From assembly GCA_937858715.1 (NCBI GenBank), contig CALLZY010000005.1, positions 1-64,000 of the forward strand: a DNA stretch of 64,000 bases, given 5' to 3'. Positions 25,875 through 34,974 of this stretch are shown in pieces. Each line of letters starts with the position of its first letter. The first letter of the stretch is position 1. The translations under genes were made by a program, and so were the position numbers. Under the pieces are notes generated by a model, which was not told the DNA's origin, searched no databases, and saw only the letters and a program-made list of their open reading frames with translations. Source of the DNA: an uncultured Chitinophagaceae bacterium (lineage in GTDB: Bacteria; Bacteroidota; Bacteroidia; Chitinophagales; Chitinophagaceae).

Positions 25875-28745
25875 ATGAAAAAAAGGTTTGCCATCTGCTG
25901 GGTGATAATGCTCTGTTTTGCAAATGTATTTGCACAAAACAAAACAGCAGCACCAAGAGAACGTTTGCTTATGGATGCTGACTGGTGTTTCGCCTTTGGC
26001 CATCCCTATGATACCAAAAAGGATTTTAATACAGGCACAGGTTATTTCTCTTACCTCGCTAAGGCTGCCTATGGTGACGGTGCTGCCGCTGCTGACTTTG
26101 ATGACCGCCACTGGCGAAAATTGGACTTGCCGCATGATTGGGCAGTTGAACTTCCCTTCGATAGTACAGCCAGTAAAAGCCATGGATATAAAGCCATAGG
26201 AAGAAATTTTCCTGAAACAAGTGTGGGCTGGTACCGGAAAAAGTTTTTCGTTGAAAAATCAGATGAAGGAAAACGGATCAGTATTGCTTTTGACGGGGTG
26301 TACAGGAATTTCAGTGTATGGGTAAACGGATTCTATCTTGGAACAGAGCCCAGCGGCTACACCGGGGTGGAGTATAATATTTCCGAATACCTGAATTACG
26401 GAGGAGAGAATACTGTTGCTGTCAGGGCAGATGCCACGATGGAAGAAGGATGGTTTTATGAAGGGGCAGGAATCTATCGCCATGTGTGGCTGAATAAAAC
26501 AGAGCCTGTTCACATTATCTCAAACGGCACATTTGTAAAAACAGCCGTAAATGGTAATGCGGCAACAGTGTCAGTGGAAGCAACTGTTATTAACGAGTAT
26601 AAAACAGGCAAAGGGTTACTCCTTGTACATACAGTGACAGATGCGGAAGGAAAAACTGTGGCATCAGAAAAAGGTAGCGAATTTCACTTAAAGCCTTATG
26701 AACAGAAAACCCGGTTATCCGGAATGGAGGTAAAGAATCCGCAGTTGTGGACATTAGAACAACCGTATCTCTATACGTTAGTTACTGAAGTAATGAGCGA
26801 CGGTAAAGTGACTGACGTTTATAAAACAGTATTTGGTATCCGCACTATCCGGTTTGATGCTAAGCAGGGTTTTTTCCTGAATGGTAAGCCGGTAAAAATT
26901 AAAGGCACAAACAATCACCAGGATCATGCAGGTGTTGGCGCTGCTATTCCGGATGCATTGCAGAAATGGCGGATTAAAAAATTAAAGGAACTGGGAAGCA
27001 ATGCTTACCGTTGTTCTCATAATCCTCCCACACCGGAGTTGCTTGACATTTGCGACCGGCTGGGAATGCTGGTAATTGATGAAAACCGCCTGATGGGTGT
27101 AAGCTCCCATCATTTTGAATACATGAAACGGTTTATGTTGCGTGACAGAAATCATCCTTCCGTTATCAGCTGGAGTATTGGTAACGAAGAATGGGGAATT
27201 GAAGGGAACGAACTGGGTGCAAAAATCGCTGCCACCATGCAGACGTTTACAAAATCCATTGATAGTACCAGGGGCATTACTGCTGCTATCAGTGGCGGGT
27301 GGCAGAAAGGCATTTCAAATGTAATAGATATAATGGGTGTGAATTATATCGGCCAGATAAACACTGATGAGCACCATGCAGAATTTCCCGGTCAGCCTAT
27401 GTGGGGAACAGAAGAAGGCAGCACCCGTGCAACAAGAGGAGCTTATACGGATGATGAAGCCACGCATACCATTGCTGCTTATGATAAAAAGCCCAACCCA
27501 AATTTTGTAAGTATTGAGGATGGCTGGAAATACTATGCTGCACGGGATTATCTGACGGGTATGTTTATTTGGACGGGGTTTGATTACAGGGGTGAGCCCA
27601 CTCCGTTTGAATGGCCGTCAGTCACTTCTTATTTTGGCATGTACGACCTCTGCGGGTTTCCTAAAGATAATGTGTGGTATCTCAAAAGCTGGTGGACAAA
27701 TGACACTGTTCTTCATATCCTGCCACACTGGGACCTGCCTGCCGGACAGGCAGGCTTGAAAGGAAATGAAGGAAAGGAAATGGATGTTTGGGTGTACAGT
27801 AACTGTGATGAAGTGGAATTGTTTCTGAATAAAAAAAGTATTGGGAAAAAACAGATGCAACGCTACGGCCATTTGGAATGGAAAGTAAAATATAAGTCAG
27901 GCACTTTGCAGGCAATTGGATATAAGAATGGAAAGAAAGCCGCCGTTGAAACTGTAATAACAACTGGAAATCCGGCCGCTGTTAATATGAATGCAGACAA
28001 TAAAATCATTCTTGCAGACGGGAAAGATGTTTCAGTGATAACGGTTTCTGCAAAAGACAATGCAGACCTTGTGCTTCCAACTGCGGATAATGAAGTGGTA
28101 TTTTCTGTATCAGGTCCCGGAAGAATAATTGGTGTGGGTAATGGCAATCCTGTTTCACTGGAGAAAGATAAGTTTATTGAAACCATCATCGCTGTGGAAA
28201 TAAATTTACAGAAAGAAAAAATTGCCGATGCTTTCACCGAAAATATGCCGGAACTAAGTACCGGATATAATGATGCCGGCTGGGACAAAGCCTTTAAGGA
28301 TGACAGGAATGAAGCCTTTGGCAAAAAGGCAAAATGGATAGTGTACAGGGGTAGCTTCAGTCTGCCAGAAACTGCCAGTAACGCAACGTTTACTTTTTTT
28401 AGCAGGAATATTGGTGTGGAGCAATCGGTATATATCAATGGAACAGAAGTGGCCAAAAACTGTAAAGGCAACAGGGATATACAGATTGATAAGCGTATGC
28501 TTCAAAAGGGCGAAAACAAAATCGTCATCCTGGCCACCCCCTTACTAAAAAAATATCCCTGGGACGTTGTCAATACAAATCCTGGTCTAATACAAATTGT
28601 AACTCCTGCTGCTGAATGGAAGCGTAAACTGTTTAATGGTTATGCACAGGTAATTGTACAGTCAACTGGGGGGAAAGGTGATATTAAGATTACAGCATCT
28701 GCCGCCGGGCTGAAACCAGCGCAGGTTGTTATCAGTGCAAAGTAA
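25875..28745 (+). CDS. GH2 beta-galactosidase-like enzyme with palindromic-repeat insertion
   Basis: A 956-residue exported enzyme (signal peptide ending FANVFAQ). GH2 sugar-binding and immunoglobulin-like domains come first (LDLPHDWAVELPFD, VGWYRKKF, GVYRNFSVWVNG, GAGIYRHVWL), then the barrel with NAYRCSHNPPTPELLDICD, the acid/base E438 in SIGNEEWG and nucleophile E513 in MWGTEEGS, and FIWTGFDYRGEPTPF. A DUF4982-like and a second carbohydrate-binding-like domain end the protein. The features fit GalA-type beta-galactosidases. Residues about 620-627 (LPAGQAGL) come from a short DNA palindrome inserted in frame, in a loop between domains. It starts eight bases after the GH31 gene. Confidence 0.9.
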   Translation: MKKRFAICWVIMLCFANVFAQNKTAAPRERLLMDADWCFAFGHPYDTKKDFNTGTGYFSYLAKAAYGDGAAAADFDDRHWRKLDLPHDWAVELPFDSTASKSHGYKAIGRNFPETSVGWYRKKFFVEKSDEGKRISIAFDGVYRNFSVWVNGFYLGTEPSGYTGVEYNISEYLNYGGENTVAVRADATMEEGWFYEGAGIYRHVWLNKTEPVHIISNGTFVKTAVNGNAATVSVEATVINEYKTGKGLLLVHTVTDAEGKTVASEKGSEFHLKPYEQKTRLSGMEVKNPQLWTLEQPYLYTLVTEVMSDGKVTDVYKTVFGIRTIRFDAKQGFFLNGKPVKIKGTNNHQDHAGVGAAIPDALQKWRIKKLKELGSNAYRCSHNPPTPELLDICDRLGMLVIDENRLMGVSSHHFEYMKRFMLRDRNHPSVISWSIGNEEWGIEGNELGAKIAATMQTFTKSIDSTRGITAAISGGWQKGISNVIDIMGVNYIGQINTDEHHAEFPGQPMWGTEEGSTRATRGAYTDDEATHTIAAYDKKPNPNFVSIEDGWKYYAARDYLTGMFIWTGFDYRGEPTPFEWPSVTSYFGMYDLCGFPKDNVWYLKSWWTNDTVLHILPHWDLPAGQAGLKGNEGKEMDVWVYSNCDEVELFLNKKSIGKKQMQRYGHLEWKVKYKSGTLQAIGYKNGKKAAVETVITTGNPAAVNMNADNKIILADGKDVSVITVSAKDNADLVLPTADNEVVFSVSGPGRIIGVGNGNPVSLEKDKFIETIIAVEINLQKEKIADAFTENMPELSTGYNDAGWDKAFKDDRNEAFGKKAKWIVYRGSFSLPETASNATFTFFSRNIGVEQSVYINGTEVAKNCKGNRDIQIDKRMLQKGENKIVILATPLLKKYPWDVVNTNPGLIQIVTPAAEWKRKLFNGYAQVIVQSTGGKGDIKITASAAGLKPAQVVISAK
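27734..27754. repeat. Short palindromic element inside the GH2 coding sequence
   Basis: CCTGCCTG and CAGGCAGG are perfect 8-base arms around CCGGA. In the reading frame it gives PAGQAG. The same peptide turns up as an in-frame insertion in unrelated Bacteroidetes proteins in my memory, which suggests a dispersed repeat. The insertion keeps the frame. Confidence 0.6.
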
Positions 28746-28776
28746 AAAGACTGGCTGATGACAGTTTTAAGTTGAG

Positions 28777-30411
28777 ATGATGAAAAAAATGTTTTTCTTT
28801 TTGCTGTTTCTTTTGTTCAGTGTGGTTGCTTTTTCGCAACCATTACAGGGCTTCTTTTTAAAAGCATGGAAAGAAAAGAAGGCTGAAATGCCATTGTCCG
28901 AAAAAAAAGCTGCCATTAAAGAAAAATATACAGTACTTATAAAAGTCAATACGGCCAAAACCGCAACCCAGGTTTCTCCTTTTCTGTATGGCAATAACAC
29001 CAACCAGTGGATGGGGCAGGTTGTTACAGAGCCGGTGCTGGTAAAGCAGGTGGAAAAACTTTCGCCAAATATTCTCCGCTATCCCGGGGGAAACTTCAGC
29101 AATATCTTTTTCTGGAATGCTGAACAAAATAAAAAGCCGGCAGATGTACCCGATACTATTCTTTATGGAGATAACAGGCTCTTGCGGAAAAGCAGGTTCT
29201 CATACGGAATGAGCAATGATGAAAAAGGTCTTTCTCTTGATAATTACTATAAACTGCTTGAACAGACTGGCAGCAAAGGAACCATTTGTGTAAATGCCGG
29301 TTATGCCCGCTATGGATTGAGTGAAAAGCCCGTTGCAACAGCGGCACATTATGCAGCTGATTGGGTACGGTATGATAAAGGCCGAACCCGTTTCTGGGAA
29401 ATCGGGAATGAAGACTATGGTGAATGGCAGGCCGGGTATAAGATTGATGTAACAAAGAATAAGGATGGGCAACCTGAAATAATCTCCGGAGAACAGTACG
29501 GAAAAATTTTCCGGGAGTTTGCCGATTCTATGCGCCAGGCAGCAAAAGAAATAAATGCAATTATTTATATCGGCGCCACAATTGTTGAAGCAAATGACCA
29601 CAGGGAAATAAAGAAGAACTGGAATAAAGGCTTTTTCAAATCTGCCGGAAATGCTGCCGATTTCTTTGTAGTGCATAGCTACTATACACCTTACGAGCAG
29701 AATTCTGGTGCGGAAACAATTCTGAATACTGCAGTTGCAGTTACAGACAGCATGATGAGTCATATACGGCAAATGTGCAGGGAAAACGATATAGCCATGA
29801 AACCTGTGGCCCTTACAGAATGGAATATTTTTGCAGTGCGGTCCAAACAGCAAACTTCTTTCATCAACGGAATGCATGCAGCGTTGGTATTGGGCGAAAT
29901 GGCAAAGCAACAATACGGCATGGCCTGCCGCTGGGATTTGGCAAATGCGTATGCTGATGGCGATGACCATGGCCTGTTTAATAAAGGCGATGAGCCGGGA
30001 ATGCCCAAATGGAGTGCCCGCCCTGCATATTATTACCTGTATTACTTTCAGCGATTTTTTGGAGACAGGTTGCTGGCATCATCATCAACTGATTCTTCTG
30101 TAGTGACATTTGCTTCTTCTTTCAGTGACGGGAAAAAGGGGTTGGTTCTTGTCAATACTTCAGCGGAGAAAAAAGTAGCGATGCTGCAAATCCCCGGAAA
30201 GTCATCATCATCAGCCTGTGTATATTCATTGACAGGCGGTACAGATAATGGAAGTTTTTCTCAAAAATTGTTCATAAATGAAAAAGGACCACAACTGCCT
30301 GCAGGCGGGCCTGAAATGTTTGAGGAAATAAAAGCATGGAAATATACCTTTAATAACAAAATGAAATTGGCGCTGCCAGCAAGATCGGTTCAGTATATTC
30401 TTATTGACTAA
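28777..30411 (+). CDS. Clan GH-A glycoside hydrolase of unclear family (paralog 2)
   Basis: A 544-residue exported enzyme with an ordinary signal peptide (MMKKMFFFLLFLLFSVVAFSQ) and no lipidation Cys, so probably periplasmic, unlike its paralog at 21246. The two align along the whole barrel: NQWMGQVVTEPVL, LRYPGGNFSNIFFWNAE, GYARYGLSEKP, E212 in FWEIGNEDYGEWQAGY, GQPEIISGEQYG and E348 in LTEWNIFA, then GMACRWDLANAYADGDDHG. By eye about half of the positions are identical. Like the paralog it lacks a clear known family. It lies 31 bases after the GH2 gene and 13 bases before the GH3 gene. Confidence 0.72.
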   Translation: MMKKMFFFLLFLLFSVVAFSQPLQGFFLKAWKEKKAEMPLSEKKAAIKEKYTVLIKVNTAKTATQVSPFLYGNNTNQWMGQVVTEPVLVKQVEKLSPNILRYPGGNFSNIFFWNAEQNKKPADVPDTILYGDNRLLRKSRFSYGMSNDEKGLSLDNYYKLLEQTGSKGTICVNAGYARYGLSEKPVATAAHYAADWVRYDKGRTRFWEIGNEDYGEWQAGYKIDVTKNKDGQPEIISGEQYGKIFREFADSMRQAAKEINAIIYIGATIVEANDHREIKKNWNKGFFKSAGNAADFFVVHSYYTPYEQNSGAETILNTAVAVTDSMMSHIRQMCRENDIAMKPVALTEWNIFAVRSKQQTSFINGMHAALVLGEMAKQQYGMACRWDLANAYADGDDHGLFNKGDEPGMPKWSARPAYYYLYYFQRFFGDRLLASSSTDSSVVTFASSFSDGKKGLVLVNTSAEKKVAMLQIPGKSSSSACVYSLTGGTDNGSFSQKLFINEKGPQLPAGGPEMFEEIKAWKYTFNNKMKLALPARSVQYILID

Positions 30412-30424
30412 AAATTACAAAAAG

Positions 30425-32677
30425 ATGAAACGTAAACTCATGTTCATGTGTGCATCATTGCTTTCTTTGAGTGTCGTAGCACAAAAAGTCCCTGCTACAG
30501 CAGAGGCAAAAGCGGCTGCCCTCATAAAGAAAATGACCCTTGAAGAAAAAGTAGGCCAGATGACACAGGTTACACTTGGTGTTATTGCCGCAAAAGTGGT
30601 GAACGGCGAAGATGGCAATCTTGACCCGGTAAAACTTAAGACAGCAGTTGTAGATTATAAAGTGGGTTCCATACTGAATGTCAACGAGAGGGCCCTGACG
30701 GCGGAAAAATGGTGCAGCTTAGTTACACAAATACAGGATGAGGTAAAAAATACCCGTTTACAAATTCCCGTAGTGTATGGCCTTGACGGAATTCATGGTC
30801 AGACTTACACATTGAATGCAACATTGTTTCCGCAGAGTATTGCGATGGCAGCCACCCGTAACCCCGGATTGGTAAAACTGGGAGCTAAAGTGACAGCTAT
30901 GGAACTCCGTGCATCTGGCGTTCGCTGGAATTTTGCACCAGTGCTTGATATTGCCCGTCAGCCCCTTTGGAGCCGTATGCCGGAAACCTATGGCGAGGAT
31001 GTATATCTCGTAAAAACAATGGGAGCAGCGGCTGTAAAAGGCTATGAGGAAGACGGTTTGCAAAATCCAACAGCAGTAGCATCAAGCCTCAAACATTATC
31101 TCGGTTATTCAGCATCCAGGAGCGGAAAGGACAGAACGCCAATTTATCTTTCTGAAATTGAGATGAGAGAATATTACCTGCCACAGTTTCGTGAAGCAGT
31201 AAAACTGGGTGCGGCAACGGTTATGGTAAACTCAAGTGAGATAAACGGAACACCGGTACATGCCAGCAAGTATTTGCTTACCGATGTGCTGAAAACAGAA
31301 CTTGGCTTTAAAGGAGTGGTGGTAACTGACTGGGAAGATATTAAACGATTGAACGACCGTCATTTTGTAGCTGCAACTCCAAGAGAGGCAGTGGCAATGG
31401 CCGTTAACGCTGGTATTGATATGAGCATGGTCCCAACTGATTTTTCATTTTACGGTTTACTGATAGAAGCAGTGAATAAAGGCGAAGTGTCAATGAAGCG
31501 TATTGATGATGCAGTGAAAAGAATACTGGTGATGAAGTACAATATCGGTTTGTTCGACAATCCATATCCCGAGCAGGCGGCTTTCAGCAATTTCGGTAAG
31601 GCCGAATACCAGCAATATGCACTGGATGCAGCACACGAAGCCATGACACTGCTGAAAAACAAAGACAACATTTTACCGTTAGCTAAAAACAAAAGAGTAT
31701 TACTTGCGGGCCCTGCTGCTCAAAGCATCAGTGCACTGAATGGTTGCTGGAGTTATACCTGGCAGGGAAAAGATGAAAAATGGTATCCTGCTGATAGCAA
31801 AACAATTTATGAGGCCATTGCGGCAAAAATAGGCGCAGCCAATGTGATTACAACAACGGTTAAAGGATTTGATGCCCCGCAGAATTATGATGCAACAGCC
31901 CTTACAAATGCTGCCGCTAATGCAGATGTGATTGTGTTGTGCATTGGAGAAAATGCCTACGCTGAAAGTCCGGGAAACATCCGTGACCTTGCCTTGCCCA
32001 AAGAACAGGAAACCCTTGCTATTGCAGCAGCCCTTACCGGCAAGCCGGTGATACTTGTATTAACGGAGGGACGGCCACGGTTCATTACCAACATAGAACC
32101 ATCTGCCAAAGGAATCCTGATGGCTTACTGGAGCGGAAAGAAAACAGGCGAAGCAATTGCAGATATATTGTTTGGAGATTATAATCCGGACGGAAGGCTG
32201 CCCTATACCTATCATAAGAGTATGGGTGAAATTGTGTTGTATGACCGCAAAGGAACAGAAGAGGTAAGGGAAATCTTTAATGATAACGTTGGTGCCGGTT
32301 ACGATCCGCTATTCGCTTTTGGCCACGGACTTAGTTATACCACTTTTGAATATAGTGATATAAAACTGAGCACTGCAACTCTTAGTGGTGATGAAAAGCT
32401 GACAGTTTCCATTTCCGTGAAGAATACCGGCAGCAGGGCTGGTAAACATACTGTGGAGTTATATTCAAAAGACTTATTCGCCAGTATAACGCCAAGTATG
32501 AAACGCCTCAGGGCTTTTGATAAAATAAACCTGCAGCCCGGTGAAACAAAGACAGTAACATTCATCATTGACAGAAACGACCTTGCCTTTGTAAATGCAG
32601 CTTTGAAGACTGTAACAGAGCCGGGTGAGTTTGAACTCATGATTGGAGATAAAAAAGCAAAATTCACATACCAGTAA
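30425..32677 (+). CDS. GH3 beta-glycosidase (beta-glucosidase or beta-mannosidase type)
   Basis: A 750-residue periplasmic exo-enzyme. The start at 30425 gives signal peptide MKRKLMFMCASLLSLSVVAQ; an earlier in-frame ATG at 30404 overlaps the previous gene and adds MTKNYKK. Three-domain GH3 layout: N-terminal barrel with VYGLDGIHGQTY, WNFAPVLDIARQPLW, SSLKHYLGYS and nucleophile D302 in GVVVTDWEDI; a second alpha/beta domain (VILVLTEGRPRF, GRLPYTYHKS); and a C-terminal fibronectin III-like domain (AFGHGLSYTTFEYSD). The type removes terminal beta-glucose from gluco-oligosaccharides; beta-mannosidases of this family are also known. The CE2-like gene starts three bases downstream. Confidence 0.92.
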   Translation: MKRKLMFMCASLLSLSVVAQKVPATAEAKAAALIKKMTLEEKVGQMTQVTLGVIAAKVVNGEDGNLDPVKLKTAVVDYKVGSILNVNERALTAEKWCSLVTQIQDEVKNTRLQIPVVYGLDGIHGQTYTLNATLFPQSIAMAATRNPGLVKLGAKVTAMELRASGVRWNFAPVLDIARQPLWSRMPETYGEDVYLVKTMGAAAVKGYEEDGLQNPTAVASSLKHYLGYSASRSGKDRTPIYLSEIEMREYYLPQFREAVKLGAATVMVNSSEINGTPVHASKYLLTDVLKTELGFKGVVVTDWEDIKRLNDRHFVAATPREAVAMAVNAGIDMSMVPTDFSFYGLLIEAVNKGEVSMKRIDDAVKRILVMKYNIGLFDNPYPEQAAFSNFGKAEYQQYALDAAHEAMTLLKNKDNILPLAKNKRVLLAGPAAQSISALNGCWSYTWQGKDEKWYPADSKTIYEAIAAKIGAANVITTTVKGFDAPQNYDATALTNAAANADVIVLCIGENAYAESPGNIRDLALPKEQETLAIAAALTGKPVILVLTEGRPRFITNIEPSAKGILMAYWSGKKTGEAIADILFGDYNPDGRLPYTYHKSMGEIVLYDRKGTEEVREIFNDNVGAGYDPLFAFGHGLSYTTFEYSDIKLSTATLSGDEKLTVSISVKNTGSRAGKHTVELYSKDLFASITPSMKRLRAFDKINLQPGETKTVTFIIDRNDLAFVNAALKTVTEPGEFELMIGDKKAKFTYQ

Positions 32678-32680
32678 AGT

Positions 32681-33754
32681 ATGAACAGGAAAATCCTTTT
32701 ATTGTCGGTTTTTATTCAGGCAGTATTGTTTGCTTCGGCTCAGAAACAGCAAAGCCTCTTATTCTTTAAACCGGATAACCCGTTGATACAATACACTGGC
32801 CGGATTGATTTCTCCAATCCGCAACTGCCCCGTTTCTGGCAGCCGGGTGTGTACATCAGTTTTTCCTTTATGGGAAATAACTGTGAAATCATCCTCAACG
32901 ATGAAGTGCTGTGGGGTAACAATCATAATTATATAGAACTGGTGGTTGATGGAAATGAATACCGGTTGCAGACAAAAACAAAATGCGACACAATTTCCCT
33001 GGTTCCTTATTTAAAAGGAAAAGGGAAGCACACGGTGGTGTTGTGTAAGAACACAGAAGCAAATATTGGCTACATGGAATTGGTTGGTATCCGCTGCCCG
33101 CAGTTGGTAAAACCGGCAGCAAAGCCAAAACGTAAGATAGAGTTCATTGGTAATTCAATAACATGCGGGATGGGAAATGACGACAGTGAAATTCCCTGCA
33201 AGACCAAAAACTGGTACGATCAGCATAATGCCTGGCTCAGCTATGGTTCCATCACAGCAAGAACACTGAAGGCCCAATTTCATCTGTCATCTGTATCAGG
33301 TATTGGTTTAATGCACAGTTGCTGTGGCCACAAAATTGTAATGCCGCAGGTGTTTGACAATATCAATATGTTTGGCGATACCATCGCCTGGAACTTTGCC
33401 CGTTATCAGCCCGATGTGGTTTCTGTGTGCCTCGGTCAGAATGATGGTGTGCAGGATTCAGCAACATTCTGCAAAAACTATGTTTCTTTTATTCGCCAGT
33501 TGCGCAAGCATTATCCAACTGCAAAAATTATACTGCTCACCAGTCCGATGGCGGATGATAAACTCCGGAGTTTCCTGCGAAGCAGTATTAATGAAGTAAG
33601 GGCAAAGCTGATGAAGGAGGGAGAAAAGAAACTGTTTACCCATGTTTTTGAAAAGCAATACATCGCCGGTTGTGATGCACATCCGTCAAAAACCGAACAC
33701 AAAGAAATAGCTGCTGAACTGACAGCGGTAATTAAGAAGATCATGAAATGGTAA
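32681..33754 (+). CDS. CE2-like two-domain SGNH acetyl esterase
   Basis: A 357-residue exported esterase (signal peptide ending LFASAQ). Residues 30-145 form a jelly-roll domain (ISFSFMGNNCEIILND, NYIELVVDG) and residues 150-357 an SGNH hydrolase with Ser159 in FIGNSITCGMGND and Asp332/His334 in GCDAHPS. This order is that of carbohydrate esterase family 2, whose members remove acetyl groups from plant hemicelluloses including glucomannan. Placed between a GH3 and a GH27 gene with spacings of 3 and 10 bases, it probably deacetylates imported mannan oligosaccharides in the periplasm so that the glycosidases can act. Confidence 0.86.
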   Translation: MNRKILLLSVFIQAVLFASAQKQQSLLFFKPDNPLIQYTGRIDFSNPQLPRFWQPGVYISFSFMGNNCEIILNDEVLWGNNHNYIELVVDGNEYRLQTKTKCDTISLVPYLKGKGKHTVVLCKNTEANIGYMELVGIRCPQLVKPAAKPKRKIEFIGNSITCGMGNDDSEIPCKTKNWYDQHNAWLSYGSITARTLKAQFHLSSVSGIGLMHSCCGHKIVMPQVFDNINMFGDTIAWNFARYQPDVVSVCLGQNDGVQDSATFCKNYVSFIRQLRKHYPTAKIILLTSPMADDKLRSFLRSSINEVRAKLMKEGEKKLFTHVFEKQYIAGCDAHPSKTEHKEIAAELTAVIKKIMKW

Positions 33755-33764
33755 AAACATAGCT

Positions 33765-34973
33765 ATGAAGAAAATACTTTTGCTTATTGCTGTAACAATT
33801 ACGTTGTCTGTAAAGGCACAAAAGTTCCAGAACCTTGCCCTTACACCTCCTATGGGCTGGAACAGCTGGAATACATTCGCCACCAACATCAATGAAAAAT
33901 TAGTGATGGAGATTGCTGATGATATGGTGAAAAGCGGAATGAAAGATGCCGGCTACACTTATCTTGTTTTGGATGATGGCTGGATGGCCATGGAAAGAGA
34001 CAGCATTACTGGCAACCTTGTGCCCGACCCGGTAAAATTTCCAAACGGTATAAAGAAAGTGGTTGACTATGTACATGCAAAGGGACTGAAATTCGGTTTA
34101 TACAATTGTGCCGGTACAAAAACCTGTGCTGGCTATCCCGGAACAAGAGGCTACGAGTATCAGGATGCAAAGCAATATGCTGCCTGGGAAATAGATTACC
34201 TGAAATACGACTGGTGTTTTACAGAAGGTATCAACTCAAAGGAAGCTTATACCACTATGAGCAAAGCTATCAAAGCGGCAAAGCGTCCAATCATTTTCAG
34301 TCTGTGTGAGTGGGGAACTAACAGTCCCTGGGAATGGGCGGCACCTGTTGGACAACTTTGGCGCATCAGCGGAGATATTTATAATTGTTTTGACTGCATC
34401 AAAGACTGGGGCACCTGGAAAAGCCTGGGTGTAACACATATTATTGATTCCAGGAAAAACATCAGGCAATATGCCGGACCTGACCATTGGAATGATTTTG
34501 ATATGATGGAAGTGGGCCACGGCATGAGTGTGAATGAGGACAGGGCGCATTTCACCATGTGGTGTATGCTGGCTTCACCACTGATTGCCGGAAACGACCT
34601 GCGCCACATGACGAAAGAAACCATCTCCATTCTTACCGATAAAGATGTGATTGCCATCAACCAGGATAAGAGAGGGGTGCAGGCTTACCTGGAGCAGCAG
34701 CAGGACAGTGTGGATACATGGATAAAGCCTTTGGCTGATAACGAACTGGCCATCTGTTTTATGAACCGTTCTCAAAAGCCGGTTACGGTCAGCTACAATT
34801 TTCAGCAGCACCCGGTTAATGATACTGTATCAAACACGGTGATTGATTTTGCAAAAACAAGTTTTACGATCACCGATGTTTGGAAGAAAGTAAAGGCCGG
34901 AACCACTAAGAAAATATTTTCTGCTATAGTTCCTCCGCATGATGTAGTATTGCTGCGTCTAAAACCAGAGTAA
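33765..34973 (+). CDS. GH27 alpha-galactosidase
   Basis: A 402-residue secreted enzyme (signal peptide MKKILLLIAVTITLSVKAQ) that removes alpha-1,6-linked galactose from galactomannan. Family motifs are TPPMGWNSWNTF, YLVLDDGWM, FGLYNCAGTKTCAGYPG, the nucleophile D149 in DYLKYDWC and the acid/base D204 in RISGDI, then GPDHWNDFDMMEVG. The length is normal for bacterial GH27. It follows the esterase by 10 bases and ends one base before the aldo/keto reductase, so it belongs to the same transcript. Confidence 0.94.
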   Translation: MKKILLLIAVTITLSVKAQKFQNLALTPPMGWNSWNTFATNINEKLVMEIADDMVKSGMKDAGYTYLVLDDGWMAMERDSITGNLVPDPVKFPNGIKKVVDYVHAKGLKFGLYNCAGTKTCAGYPGTRGYEYQDAKQYAAWEIDYLKYDWCFTEGINSKEAYTTMSKAIKAAKRPIIFSLCEWGTNSPWEWAAPVGQLWRISGDIYNCFDCIKDWGTWKSLGVTHIIDSRKNIRQYAGPDHWNDFDMMEVGHGMSVNEDRAHFTMWCMLASPLIAGNDLRHMTKETISILTDKDVIAINQDKRGVQAYLEQQQDSVDTWIKPLADNELAICFMNRSQKPVTVSYNFQQHPVNDTVSNTVIDFAKTSFTITDVWKKVKAGTTKKIFSAIVPPHDVVLLRLKPE

Positions 34974-34974
34974 T

